From: Flavobacterium poyangense
GTDB taxonomy: Bacteria > Bacteroidota > Bacteroidia > Flavobacteriales > Flavobacteriaceae
Direction: 5' to 3'
Length of the DNA: 64,000 nucleotides
NCBI RefSeq assembly: GCF_011751075.1
Contig: NZ_JAALLN010000001.1
Coordinates: forward strand, 843,113 to 907,112
Below are positions 43,755-52,831 of the stretch, piece after piece; the stretch's first letter is position 1; each line of letters starts with the position of its first letter. The notes beneath the pieces were generated by a model. That model was given only the letters and a program-made list of their open reading frames with translations, had not been told where the DNA came from and did no database searches. The position numbers and the translations under genes are program-made.

Positions 43755-45142
43755 TGAAACGACTTTTCTACATACTACTATTTTTTTCGGTTGTTGTAAA
43801 AGGACAGGAGACCATTTCAAAAGAGTTAAGTTATAATGAGTTTTTGGGTTATGTAAAAAAATACCATCCTTTGGTTAAAAATGCACAACTTGAACTCAAT
43901 AAAGCCCAAGCTGAGTTAATGATGGCCCGTGGTAGTTTTGACCCAAAAATTGAAGTGGATTATTCTAAAAAGCAATTCAAAGACAAAGAATATTATTCGC
44001 TTTTAAACAGCAGCTTCAAAATTCCAACCTGGTATGGAGTTGAAATTAAAGCGGGTTTTGACAATAACGAAGGTTATTACCTGAATCCGGAAAACACTAC
44101 TCCGAATCAAGGTTTGACCTCTTTGGGAATCAGTGTACCGTTAGGACAAGGTTTATGGATCAACAAAAGAATGGCCGATTTACGAAAAGCCAAAATGCAA
44201 ATAGAATTGAGCAAATCTGAAGTAAAACTCGAGGCCATTACTGTTTTGTATGATGCGTCATTAGCCTACTTTAACTGGAAAAAAAATTATGAAGAGGTAA
44301 AATTATATGAGAATTACAGCACGAATGCCAAAAAACGAAACAGCGGCATTCAATCTTTAATTCAACAAGGAGACAAACCGGCAATCGATAGTATTGAGGC
44401 GGGAATTGCTTTAAAAAACAGACTTTTGAGCTTAGAGGATTCCAGACTTAAGCTGGCTAAAGCCAAATTAGAATTGTCAAATTTTTTATGGTTGGATAAT
44501 GCCGTTCCAATGGAAATTGCAGACGGTATAATTCCGGAAACACAACTCGAAAACACCATTCAGGAAACTCTACAGACCAATAATTTGACAGCTGGCGGTT
44601 TTTCAATTGAAAATCACCCTAAGATAAATGCATTACAACGCAAAATCGACATTTTGAATGTGGAACGAAAACTGAATGCTAACGAATTACTTCCAAAAAT
44701 AGACGTTGGTTATTCTTATTTGTCAGAACCCAAATATTTTAACGATTACAAAACAGATGATTATAAAATTGGTTTAGATTTTTCATTCCCTTTGTTTTTA
44801 AGAAAAGAACGCGGAAAACTAAAACTGACGAAATACAAAATTCAGGAAACGGAATATATTTTAGATGTAGAAAAAATGCAGCTTGCCAATAAAATTGAAG
44901 CGCAGAACACAGAAATCCTGTCACTTTCTAAGCAGCTAAAATTAATTAAGGATTTATCAAAAGACAATCAGACTATGTTACAATCGGAAGAACGTTTGTT
45001 TTCTTTTGGAGAAAGTTCCTTGTTTTTAATCAACACTCGTGAGAACAATCTGATCAGTGCGCAACTAGCACAAATCAATCTGGCGAATCGATTTTACATT
45101 TCCAACTCCGAACTGTTTAAAATTATGGCCAATCCAAATTAG
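43754..45142 (+). CDS. TolC-family outer-membrane channel
   Basis: 462 residues. A signal peptide (KRLFYILLFFSVVVKGQ) is followed by two repeated TolC halves of long helices and short beta strands (VKNAQLELNKAQAELMMARG, then KINALQRKIDILNVERKLNA). It should form the trimeric outer-membrane tunnel of the exporter. No signs of truncation. It is the last gene of the operon; the downstream 403 bp hold repeats but no clear terminator. Confidence 0.92.
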   Translation: MKRLFYILLFFSVVVKGQETISKELSYNEFLGYVKKYHPLVKNAQLELNKAQAELMMARGSFDPKIEVDYSKKQFKDKEYYSLLNSSFKIPTWYGVEIKAGFDNNEGYYLNPENTTPNQGLTSLGISVPLGQGLWINKRMADLRKAKMQIELSKSEVKLEAITVLYDASLAYFNWKKNYEEVKLYENYSTNAKKRNSGIQSLIQQGDKPAIDSIEAGIALKNRLLSLEDSRLKLAKAKLELSNFLWLDNAVPMEIADGIIPETQLENTIQETLQTNNLTAGGFSIENHPKINALQRKIDILNVERKLNANELLPKIDVGYSYLSEPKYFNDYKTDDYKIGLDFSFPLFLRKERGKLKLTKYKIQETEYILDVEKMQLANKIEAQNTEILSLSKQLKLIKDLSKDNQTMLQSEERLFSFGESSLFLINTRENNLISAQLAQINLANRFYISNSELFKIMANPN

Positions 45143-45171
45143 ATCATAACAACTGTTCAACGACCAGAAAC

Positions 45172-45420
45172 AAATCAATTCGCGGAAATTCGCGTAATTC
45201 GTGGTAAAAAATAGCAGCCGCGAATTGCACAAATTTCCACAAATTATTTTTTTTTAGCTACGAATTAATCATTATAATTCTTCTAATCTGTAGCTAAAAA
45301 AAAACTGCCACAGATTTCACAGATTTAAAGGATTTTTTTCTAATTCAATATTAGTATTAAATAATCGATCAGATTAGGAACAAAAACAATTCGTGAAAAT
45401 TCATGCAATTCGTGGCAAAA
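45172..45420. repeat. Dispersed mosaic repeat, copy B
   Basis: Between tolC and map. A reversed CACGAATT-type stretch (about 45172-45212), a forward copy with GCGAATTGCACAAATTTCCA (about 45221-45300, ending TTCTAATCTGTAGC), GCCACAGATTTCACAGATTT (about 45307-45330) and a second reversed stretch (45389-45420). About 130 bp of it line up word by word with copy A at 12050-12190. No gene is seen. Confidence 0.75.
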
Positions 45421-45517
45421 TAAAAAAAGCAACTACCTATTTCAGTCCATAAATCGATTTTTTTTACGATTTATAATTACTATCCAACAATCGAGTTCAG
45501 GTTTATATTAAAAATTG

Positions 45518-45525
45518 TACTTTTG
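45518..45525 (+). promoter_or_regulatory. -7 box of map
   Basis: TACTTTTG, exact TAnnTTTG, 21 bp before the ATG at 45546. Confidence 0.55.
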
Positions 45526-45545
45526 CGAACTGAAAATCCGAAATT

Positions 45546-46364
45546 ATGATTATTGTAAAATCACGTGAAGAAATCGAATTAATGCGCGAAAGTGCTTTAA
45601 TCGTATCTAAAACATTAGGAATGATTGCTTCTGAAATCAAAGAAGGAGTTACCACTTTATATCTGGACAAGTTAGCCGAAGAATTCATTCGTGATCATGG
45701 TGCAACGCCAAGTTTCTTAGGCTTGTACGATTTCCCAAACTCACTTTGTATGAGTCCGAATGCACAGGTTGTACACGGAATCCCGAATAATACTCCGCTA
45801 AAAAACGGTGATGTTATTTCTGTAGATTGTGGTGCTTTTAAAAACGGATATCACGGAGATCACGCTTACAGTTTTGAAATTGGAGAAGTTGCTCCCGAGG
45901 TTAAAAAACTCTTAAGAGTTACTAAAGAATCTCTTTATGTAGGTATCAGAGAATTTAAAGCCGGAAATCGCGTGGAAGATGTTGGAAACGCTATTCAAAA
46001 ATATACTGAAGCTCATGGTTACGGAGTGGTTCGTGAATTGGTTGGTCATGGTTTAGGACAAAAAATGCACGAAGAACCGGAAATGCCAAACTACGGAAAA
46101 CGCGGTCGCGGAAAACTTTTTGTAGAAGGAATGGTTGTAGCAATCGAACCTATGATCAATCTTGGAACAAGAAACATCAAACAACTAAAAGACGGCTGGA
46201 CAATCCTTACCGCCGACGGAAAACCAAGTGCGCATTTTGAGCACGATGTTGCCCTAGTCGACGGAAAACCAGAGATCTTATCGACTTTTGCTTATATCTA
46301 CAAAGCTCTAGGTATCGAAAGCAATGAAGAAGATGAGTTCAGACAGGTGCCTTTAGTGTTATAA
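45546..46364 (+). CDS. map: Methionine aminopeptidase, type I
   Basis: 272 residues. Map removes the initiator Met from nascent proteins. The five metal ligands are present: D94 and D105 (SVDCGAFKNGYHGDHAYSF), H168 (VGHGLGQKMHEEP), E201 (VVAIEPMIN) and E232 (HFEHDVALV); H78 is the substrate-side His. No zinc-finger extension. Monocistronic; the GxxExxY element begins 8 bp past its stop. Confidence 0.97.
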   Translation: MIIVKSREEIELMRESALIVSKTLGMIASEIKEGVTTLYLDKLAEEFIRDHGATPSFLGLYDFPNSLCMSPNAQVVHGIPNNTPLKNGDVISVDCGAFKNGYHGDHAYSFEIGEVAPEVKKLLRVTKESLYVGIREFKAGNRVEDVGNAIQKYTEAHGYGVVRELVGHGLGQKMHEEPEMPNYGKRGRGKLFVEGMVVAIEPMINLGTRNIKQLKDGWTILTADGKPSAHFEHDVALVDGKPEILSTFAYIYKALGIESNEEDEFRQVPLVL

Positions 46365-46371
46365 CATATAT

Positions 46372-46400
46372 AACACGAATTTCACGAATTAGCACGAAAT
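46372..46400. repeat. Left inverted repeat of the GxxExxY locus
   Basis: AACACGAATTTCACGAATTA followed by GCACGAAAT. The right arm at 46860-46887 is its reverse complement with about three or four mismatches (14 perfect bases at the outer end). A second, inner pair TGAAATTTCAC is at 46410-46420 and inverted at 46837-46850. Confidence 0.75.
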
Positions 46401-46438
46401 ACTATTTTGCTGAAATTTCACTAAATAAATAATGACGA

Positions 46439-46822
46439 ATGATGATGATGAGTGATTTATATTTAAAAGAGGAATCCTATACAATTATCGGAATCTGTAT
46501 GGAAGCTCATAAAATTTTAGGGAAAGGACATAGTGAGAAAGTGTATGGTGATGCGTTAGAATATGAATTTCAAAGAAATGAAATTCCTTATAGCCGAGAG
46601 TTAAAATACAATATTGCATATAAAGACATTGTATTACCAAGCTATTATTTCGCTGACTTTGTCGTTTTCGATGAGATTATTTTAGAGTTAAAAGCAATTA
46701 CAGTACTTTCGACAAGTGAAATTAAACAAACATTAAATTATCTGGCTGCATCAAAAAACAAACTTGGTTTATTAATCAATTTTGGCGAAGACAGTCTTAA
46801 ATACAAAAGAATAATACTTTAA
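46439..46822 (+). CDS. GxxExxY protein (PD-(D/E)XK-like)
   Basis: 127 residues. The name-giving motif is GHSEKVY (about 29-35, within GKGHSEKVYGDALEYEF). Later FADFVVFDEIILELKAI gives the D...ExK pattern of PD-(D/E)XK nuclease-like folds. Four consecutive ATGs (46439-46450) make the exact start uncertain. The gene lies between CACGAATT inverted repeats (46372-46400 and 46860-46887), close to map and the methyltransferase. No biochemical function is established for the family; mobility is my inference. Confidence 0.85.
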   Translation: MMMMSDLYLKEESYTIIGICMEAHKILGKGHSEKVYGDALEYEFQRNEIPYSRELKYNIAYKDIVLPSYYFADFVVFDEIILELKAITVLSTSEIKQTLNYLAASKNKLGLLINFGEDSLKYKRIIL

Positions 46823-46859
46823 CCCAAATCAAGGTTCGTGAAATTTCAACACCAAATTA

Positions 46860-46887
46860 ATCCGTGTTAATTAGTGAAATTCGTGTT
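46860..46887. repeat. Right inverted repeat of the GxxExxY locus
   Basis: Reads CCGTGTTAATTAGTGAAATT then CGTGTT, the inverted partner of 46372-46400. It ends 14 bp before the GTG of the methyltransferase, so it may also influence that gene. Confidence 0.75.
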
Positions 46888-46901
46888 CAAATCTATTTAC
46901 C

Positions 46902-47675
46902 GTGAAGAAACTTTTTAAATTAGTATTAAATACCATCCCAAGACCTTTATTAATTCGTTTGAGTTATGTGGCTCGTCCTGTTTTAGCGCTTTCTTTAAAA
47001 GGAAGCAAATACACTGATCCTATTGACGGAAGGAGTTTCAGATCGTTTTTACCTTACGGATACGGGAAACAACGCAACAATGTGCTTTCGCCAAGTACGC
47101 TTTCATTAGAGAGACACCGTTTGCTTTGGTTGTACTTAAATGATCAGACCGATTTTTTTACGGCACCCAAAAAAGTATTACACTTTGCTCCGGAACAGGC
47201 TTTTTACAAAAGATTCCGCAAGCAAAAAAATCTTGATTATACTACTACTGATTTACTTTCGCCTTTGGCAGATGTAAAAGCCGATATTTGCAATTTGCCT
47301 TTTAAAGACAACGAATACGATGTGATTTTATGCAATCACGTTTTAGAACATATTCCGGATGACACAAAAGCCATGCAGGAATTATACCGTGTGTTAAAAC
47401 CAGGCGGAATGGCAATTCTTCAGATACCTCAGGATCTGTCAAGAGCCATTACTTTTGCCGATGATTCGATTACCGATGAGAAAGAGCGCGCCAAAATATT
47501 CGGACAATACGACCACGTTCGTGTGTACGGCCGCGATTATTTTGACAAATTAAGAAACATTGGTTTTATCGTAATCGAAGAAGATTACACCAATAAAATT
47601 GCGCCTGAATTGGTTGAAAAATATTGTTTGGCAAAAGGCGAAATTATTCCGCTTTGCTTTAAACAGGAAAACTAA
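46902..47675 (+). CDS. Class I SAM-dependent methyltransferase
   Basis: 257 residues starting with GTG at 46902; no ATG lies near it and the N-terminus (KKLFKLVLNTIPRPLLIRLS) looks natural. Motif I-like VLHFAPEQAFYKRF replaces the classical glycine loop; the post-I acidic region (YTTTDLLSPLADVKADI) and DVILCNHVLEHIPDD with LKPGGMAIL are clear. It resembles methyltransferase type 11 enzymes. The acceptor is unknown. Sits between the GxxExxY repeat and the helicase, with no operon evidence. Confidence 0.85.
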   Translation: MKKLFKLVLNTIPRPLLIRLSYVARPVLALSLKGSKYTDPIDGRSFRSFLPYGYGKQRNNVLSPSTLSLERHRLLWLYLNDQTDFFTAPKKVLHFAPEQAFYKRFRKQKNLDYTTTDLLSPLADVKADICNLPFKDNEYDVILCNHVLEHIPDDTKAMQELYRVLKPGGMAILQIPQDLSRAITFADDSITDEKERAKIFGQYDHVRVYGRDYFDKLRNIGFIVIEEDYTNKIAPELVEKYCLAKGEIIPLCFKQEN

Positions 47676-47735
47676 ATTGATTTTCCAAGGGGTTCTTTAA
47701 CCATACGAATCCCTTTTACCATACGAGTTATTTTT

Positions 47736-47766
47736 AAACCATATAAGTGATATAAGTTCATTTTAA
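47736..47766. repeat. Degenerate CCATATAAGT repeat
   Basis: AAACCATATAAGTGATATAAG then TTCATTTTA, close to the core repeated at 37972, 38045 and 38538. Two shorter CCATACGA words precede it. Confidence 0.7.
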
Positions 47767-47829
47767 AGGCTTTATGATAAATGCTAATTTGAAAAATAGA
47801 TTTTTCTGTTTTCGAATTAGCATTTGTTT

Positions 47830-47858
47830 TTGTTCTTTTTTGAATTAAACTAACTTCG
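47830..47858 (+). promoter_or_regulatory. Possible promoter of the SNF2 helicase gene
   Basis: TTG (47830-47832), 18-nt spacer, TAACTTCG (47851-47858), one mismatch from TAnnTTTG. It lies 29 bp before the TTG start. Confidence 0.4.
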
Positions 47859-47886
47859 CGAACCCAAACCGCATAAAACCTATACC

Positions 47887-50793
47887 TTGGATCTTTCAAA
47901 ATCATTTCAATTTTGCTTTGACATCAGTCTTGAAAAAAACCTGAATGTTTATATCCCAACTGCCTATATCGTTGAGAATAGCCCTGATATTAAATACCTC
48001 GACAAAAAAGCAAGTGCGGACGTACTTGATAGTTTCGGAATTGTTTTTGAAAATTTAGATTCCAATACAAAAAAAATACTAACGGCTTGTGAATCTTTAA
48101 AACCTGAATTTATCTTCAAAAAATTCAGTGTCAAAATCAAATCGGCCAAAACAATTGCCGATTTACAAAAAGATTCCAAAATTGACTTTGCCATTCGCCA
48201 GCATTTAAAATTTCATTTAAGTTCTTTTTACGATTTAATTGTAAAGGAGCAGTTTCCTTTATGTTTGAATTTAGGACCCGAAAAGGATTTTTATCGCTCC
48301 AAAGTCAATACCGAAACTCGTGATTTTGAACCTCAAATTCAATTTGACAAACATACCGAAGGCATTACCTATACCCTATCTTTAAAAGAAAATGAAACTA
48401 CTTTTTCGCCGATGAACAGTAGTGTCGAAATTCTTTTAGATGAGCCGGGCTGGTTAGTTATCGATAAAAAATTAGGACAATTAAAAGAACTCAATTCTAA
48501 AAAACTAACTCCTTTTTTAAAGAAGAAGTCAATCGAAATTCCGTCAAAATTAGTCGATACCTATTTCAAAAGTTTTATTCCAGAAATAGCCAAGAAAATC
48601 GACATTGACGCAAATGGTTTTGAAGTTGAACTTCGGGACAAAATACTTTCGTGTACCCTTCAACCGGTTTATGATTTTTTTAAAAACTGTTATTATCTAA
48701 ATCTTTATTTTGATTATAACGGCTATACTTTTGATGTTTCTAAAACTAAAAAAACACATTCGTTTGTAGATTTCAGCATCGCTAACGAACCTAAAATAAT
48801 TCAGTTTAAACGAAGTACAGCCGAAACTTCATACACTGATAAGCTACTTGAAATTGGTTTAGTAAAAATCAAAAACGAATTATTTGGGCTGAATTCCGAC
48901 ACAGAAATTAATGATCCTTACCTCAATATTCAATTGATTATTGACCATAAAGAAAAGCTCGAAGATTTAGGATTTACCATTGAGAATCTAAAACTCGAGA
49001 GCAAAGAGATTATTACAGAAAATCATACTGTCTCGGCTTCACAAGCCACAAAAGAAGATTGGTTTGATATCAGAATAATTATTACGATTGGGAATTACAC
49101 GATTAATTTCAGCGAAATTATTCCGAACGTTAAAAGCAAAGAAAGACTGTTTTTATTACCTGACGGAAATTATTTCCTGATTCCTCTAGAATGGTTTAGT
49201 AAATACAGTTCGCTTGCAAAACTCGCCAGAATAGAAAACGGAAATCTTCTTTTGCGCAAAAGTAATTTTACTGCTCTGGACTCGATTCCGGAACTCAAAA
49301 GTGAAGCAAATCCTGTTCAGGAAGCAGAGTACGTTAAATCTGATCTGGTAAAAGCAACTTTAAGACCCTATCAAATAGAAGGTGTAAAATGGCTTTTAGG
49401 TCATTTTAACTCCAATCTGGGCGCTTGTCTGGCCGATGATATGGGACTTGGAAAAACGCTACAGACTTTGTCAGTCCTTGTTGCCGTTCAGGAACAACTC
49501 GGATTTACCACTAAAACCACCAATTTTGATTTGTTTCAGAACGAAACCACGATTGAAAGAGAGCCCTTAAAAACGTTAATTGTTTTACCATCTTCGTTGA
49601 TTTTTAACTGGTATAACGAAGCAGGGAAATTTACACCTCACTTTTCGAGAATTCAATATGTGGGTAACGACAGAAAACAACTGGTAAGCAGATTAGAATC
49701 TTCTGATCTGATTTTTACCAGTTATAGTATTGTTCATCGTGATATTTCCATTTTAGAAAAATACAATTTCCGCTATTTAATTCTGGACGAAAGTCAGTAC
49801 ATTAAAAACAAAAGTTCTAAGATCTTTAAAGCGATCAACAAAATAAATACCGTTCATAAAATTGCCCTGAGTGGTACGCCTATCGAAAACTCACTGGACG
49901 ACCTATGGTCGCAAATGGAGTTTATAAATCCGGATATTCTGGGCAGTTATACTTTTTTCGCAGAAAACTTTAAAATTCCGATTGAGAAAAAGCAGGACGA
50001 AAATAGTTTATTGGAGTTAAAAAATCTTATTCAACCCTATATCTTAAGAAGAACTAAAGAACAGGTTTTAAAAGATTTACCCGAATTGTCCGAACAGATT
50101 TACTATTGCAACATGGATCCTGAGCAGGAGAAATTGTATGAAAAAGAAAAATCAAAAGCCCGAAATTTTTTACTCAAAACAGACGGGTCCTGTCCTGACA
50201 AAATCAGTATCATCAATACTCTTATGAAATTAAGACAGCTGAGCAATCATCCGAAAATGATCGATCAGGAGTCGGAAATTGATTCCGGAAAATATATTGC
50301 TGCCACTAATTATCTCGAGAACTTAGTAAAAGGGAAACAAAAGACCATAATTTTTAGCTCGTTTGTTACGAATTTAAATTTTTATACCAGCTGGTGTAAG
50401 GAAAACAAAATTGAGTTTTGTGAGATTACAGGCGAAACACCTGCCCAAAAAAGAGAACAACAGGTAAATCTCTTTCAGGAAAAAGAAACTCCTCTGTTGT
50501 TTTTTATTTCGCTTAAAGCGGGAGGTGTTGGTCTTAATATCACCAAAGCATCTTATGTTTTGTTTTTAGATCCGTGGTGGAATCCTTTTGCCGAAAAACA
50601 GGGAGTAGGAAGAGCACACCGAATTGGACAGTTAAATAAAGTAAATGTGATTCGTTTTATCTCGAAAAATACGGTCGAAGAAAAAATAATCAAACTGCAG
50701 GAAAACAAAAAACTGTTGTCTGATTCTCTTTTAGAAGAAAGTTTTATCAACAACGAACTCGAAGCCAATCTGGATTTTATTCTGAATTCTTAA
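47887..50793 (+). CDS. SNF2-family DNA helicase/ATPase
   Basis: 968 residues. TTG at 47887 is the likely start: an in-frame stop lies at 47851 and the first ATG is far inside. A long N-terminal region (about 1-480) without a named domain precedes the SNF2 ATPase: motif I DDMGLGKT (about 518-525), motif II DESQ (about 635), SGTPIENSLDDLWS, and the C-terminal helicase part with GGVGLNITKASYVLFLDPWW and QGVGRAHRIGQ (about 875-920). Such proteins translocate on DNA and act in repair or transcription recycling. Monocistronic. Confidence 0.93.
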   Translation: MDLSKSFQFCFDISLEKNLNVYIPTAYIVENSPDIKYLDKKASADVLDSFGIVFENLDSNTKKILTACESLKPEFIFKKFSVKIKSAKTIADLQKDSKIDFAIRQHLKFHLSSFYDLIVKEQFPLCLNLGPEKDFYRSKVNTETRDFEPQIQFDKHTEGITYTLSLKENETTFSPMNSSVEILLDEPGWLVIDKKLGQLKELNSKKLTPFLKKKSIEIPSKLVDTYFKSFIPEIAKKIDIDANGFEVELRDKILSCTLQPVYDFFKNCYYLNLYFDYNGYTFDVSKTKKTHSFVDFSIANEPKIIQFKRSTAETSYTDKLLEIGLVKIKNELFGLNSDTEINDPYLNIQLIIDHKEKLEDLGFTIENLKLESKEIITENHTVSASQATKEDWFDIRIIITIGNYTINFSEIIPNVKSKERLFLLPDGNYFLIPLEWFSKYSSLAKLARIENGNLLLRKSNFTALDSIPELKSEANPVQEAEYVKSDLVKATLRPYQIEGVKWLLGHFNSNLGACLADDMGLGKTLQTLSVLVAVQEQLGFTTKTTNFDLFQNETTIEREPLKTLIVLPSSLIFNWYNEAGKFTPHFSRIQYVGNDRKQLVSRLESSDLIFTSYSIVHRDISILEKYNFRYLILDESQYIKNKSSKIFKAINKINTVHKIALSGTPIENSLDDLWSQMEFINPDILGSYTFFAENFKIPIEKKQDENSLLELKNLIQPYILRRTKEQVLKDLPELSEQIYYCNMDPEQEKLYEKEKSKARNFLLKTDGSCPDKISIINTLMKLRQLSNHPKMIDQESEIDSGKYIAATNYLENLVKGKQKTIIFSSFVTNLNFYTSWCKENKIEFCEITGETPAQKREQQVNLFQEKETPLLFFISLKAGGVGLNITKASYVLFLDPWWNPFAEKQGVGRAHRIGQLNKVNVIRFISKNTVEEKIIKLQENKKLLSDSLLEESFINNELEANLDFILNS

Positions 50794-50947
50794 TAGATTG
50801 TTTTTAAAACCAATAGAACAGACTATTTTTCGTACTATAAAATTGCTATATTTACCTCGTTGGCTGTACTTATTTTTTTAACACATAGAAATAATTTATA
50901 CGAAGTACACTCAACGGGTTATATTTACAATCTTACAACCTAATAAG

Positions 50948-52210
50948 ATGGCAAAATTTTTAGTTCAGTACTTTCTTTTGTTTTTTATTTTTACTTCGGC
51001 AACAGCCCAGGTGGTACAAAACGAAGTACCACCACCCTACAATATAAAAACGGTAACTTTTGTTCAAAATGGCGCCAATGTGATCCCTATATTCGAGTTG
51101 GGTTCTAGTTTTGAATTACAATTTGATGATTTATTTGGCAATGAAGCCAATTATTATTTTGATATCACACACTGCGACTACAATTGGAAACCAACCGATA
51201 TTCCTAAAGCAGATTACATCCGTGGTTTAGATAATCAAAGAATTATGGATTACTCCAATTCTTTCAATACCCTTCAGATCTATTCTCATTACAGACTTCC
51301 GTTTCCGAACCAGTTTACCAATCAATTAAGACTCTCGGGTAATTACATCCTGAAAATTCTGAACGAAGATAAAGAAGTTGTTTTTTCGAGAAAATTTATT
51401 CTCTACGAAGAACAGTCGACCGTAACCGTTCAGGTAAAAAGAAGCCGAAACCTCAGCAATATCGATTACAAACAAAACCTTGACTTTGCCATAATGTCAA
51501 ACGATATTGTTTTTCAGACCCCTCTACAAAATGTAAGAGTACTGCTCTTGCAAAATGGAGATTTTAGTACCAGTATTAAAAACATAATCCCACAATACAC
51601 CCTCGGAAATCAATTGGTGTATAAGTACGATAAAGAGACTCAATTTTGGGCAGGAAATGAGTTTTTGTATTTTGAAAACAAAGACATTCGTGCCGCAAAC
51701 AATAACGTTGGAAAAGTGGGTTCCGGCGGTGATATTTACAATTCTTTTCTGTACACCAATCAGGCAAGAGCCAATCAGATTTATACTTTATATCAGGATG
51801 TAAACGGGAACTTTGTCGTTAAAAACATAAACGGCTCCAATAATGAAATTGAAGCCGATTATGCCTGGGTTTATTTTACGCTCTCTGCTCCTACATTCAG
51901 ATCCAATAATAAAGATATTTATGTAACCGGAATGTTCAATAACTACAGCCTGACTCCCGAATACAAAATGGATTACAACACCGACAAAGGCGTTTTTGAA
52001 AAAGCGATCATGATCAAACAGGGCTTTACCAATTTTGAGTATAAAATTGCCGATAAAAAAGGTACTATTGATTATGAAAATGCGATTGACGGAAACTTCT
52101 ACCAAACCGAAAACGACTACATTATACTGGTCTATTACAAACAAAGTTCTGATCGTTATGAGCGTGTTATCGGAAAAGGAAACGCTAACTCCATCAATAT
52201 CACCAATTAA
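50948..52210 (+). CDS. Type IX secretion system plug protein (DUF5103)
   Basis: 420 residues with a signal peptide (AKFLVQYFLLFFIFTSATAQ). The mature protein matches DUF5103, now named for the T9SS plug that closes the SprA translocon in F. johnsoniae; YYFDITHCDYNWKPTDI and PFPNQFTNQLRLSGNY are typical. It should sit at the outer membrane and seal the channel between substrates. Other T9SS parts in the window are gldB/gldC (gliding) and a sorted metalloprotease. No other sec component adjoins it. Confidence 0.87.
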   Translation: MAKFLVQYFLLFFIFTSATAQVVQNEVPPPYNIKTVTFVQNGANVIPIFELGSSFELQFDDLFGNEANYYFDITHCDYNWKPTDIPKADYIRGLDNQRIMDYSNSFNTLQIYSHYRLPFPNQFTNQLRLSGNYILKILNEDKEVVFSRKFILYEEQSTVTVQVKRSRNLSNIDYKQNLDFAIMSNDIVFQTPLQNVRVLLLQNGDFSTSIKNIIPQYTLGNQLVYKYDKETQFWAGNEFLYFENKDIRAANNNVGKVGSGGDIYNSFLYTNQARANQIYTLYQDVNGNFVVKNINGSNNEIEADYAWVYFTLSAPTFRSNNKDIYVTGMFNNYSLTPEYKMDYNTDKGVFEKAIMIKQGFTNFEYKIADKKGTIDYENAIDGNFYQTENDYIILVYYKQSSDRYERVIGKGNANSINITN

Positions 52211-52250
52211 AAACATTGTTAAAGGATTTCAAACAAAGGATTTTTTTTTG

Positions 52251-52258
52251 TAAGTTTG
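52251..52258 (+). promoter_or_regulatory. -7 box of apaG
   Basis: TAAGTTTG, exact TAnnTTTG, 34 bp before the ATG at 52292. Confidence 0.5.
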
Positions 52259-52291
52259 CACGTATAACACACACATATATACTACGTTAGT

Positions 52292-52678
52292 ATGGTTTCT
52301 CAGATTACACGAGGCATAAAAATATCTGTTTTAACTAGTTTTGAAGGTACCTACTTCAAGAACTATAAGATTCACTTTGCCTTTAGTTATGTAATTACAA
52401 TTGAAAATCACAGTAAAGATTCTGTTCAGTTAACGTCTCGCCACTGGGAGATTTTCGATTCTCTTAACGACATTGAATTTGTTGACGGAGAAGGTGTTAT
52501 TGGAAAAAAACCTGTTCTGAAACCCGGAGAGAACCACACTTATAGTTCGGGTTGTTTATTATCCTCTCCTTATGGTGCCATGAAAGGTTATTTTAACATG
52601 ATTAATTTCACAACTACAAAAACATTCAAAGTAATTGTTCCTACTTTCAGAATGTGTGCCCCTTTTGCTTTAAATTAA
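52292..52678 (+). CDS. apaG: ApaG protein
   Basis: 128 residues forming one beta-sandwich: HFAFSYVITIENHSKDSVQL, RHWEIFDSLNDIEFVDGEG and the family tail SSPYGAMKGYFNM. ApaG homologues (Co2+/Mg2+ efflux-associated, DUF525) are of unsettled function; the name comes from the E. coli apaGH locus, which is not present here. The length is normal. Confidence 0.92.
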   Translation: MVSQITRGIKISVLTSFEGTYFKNYKIHFAFSYVITIENHSKDSVQLTSRHWEIFDSLNDIEFVDGEGVIGKKPVLKPGENHTYSSGCLLSSPYGAMKGYFNMINFTTTKTFKVIVPTFRMCAPFALN

Positions 52679-52749
52679 TTCTTTACTAAAACTATATTTC
52701 TTATAGTTATCTTATTCATAAAATTACCAAATTATTAATTTATCCTTTG

Positions 52750-52757
52750 TACTTTTG
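52750..52757 (+). promoter_or_regulatory. -7 box of pruA
   Basis: TACTTTTG, exact TAnnTTTG, 75 bp before the ATG at 52832. Confidence 0.5.
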
Positions 52758-52831
52758 TGCAGCGTTAGATTATTCGTAACAAATCAAATTCTCTAACCCT
52801 TAAATTGTCTAATTATCTAATTTTAAATAAC

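Noticed and set aside
46439..46822. GxxExxY as part of a restriction or toxin-antitoxin pair
   Set aside because: The neighbouring methyltransferase is a type 11-like enzyme without DNA-methylase motifs, and no small partner gene is seen.
47672..47905. 77-codon minus-strand frame before the SNF2 gene
   Set aside because: It runs over a CCATATAAGT repeat and the helicase promoter and start; no family and no support.
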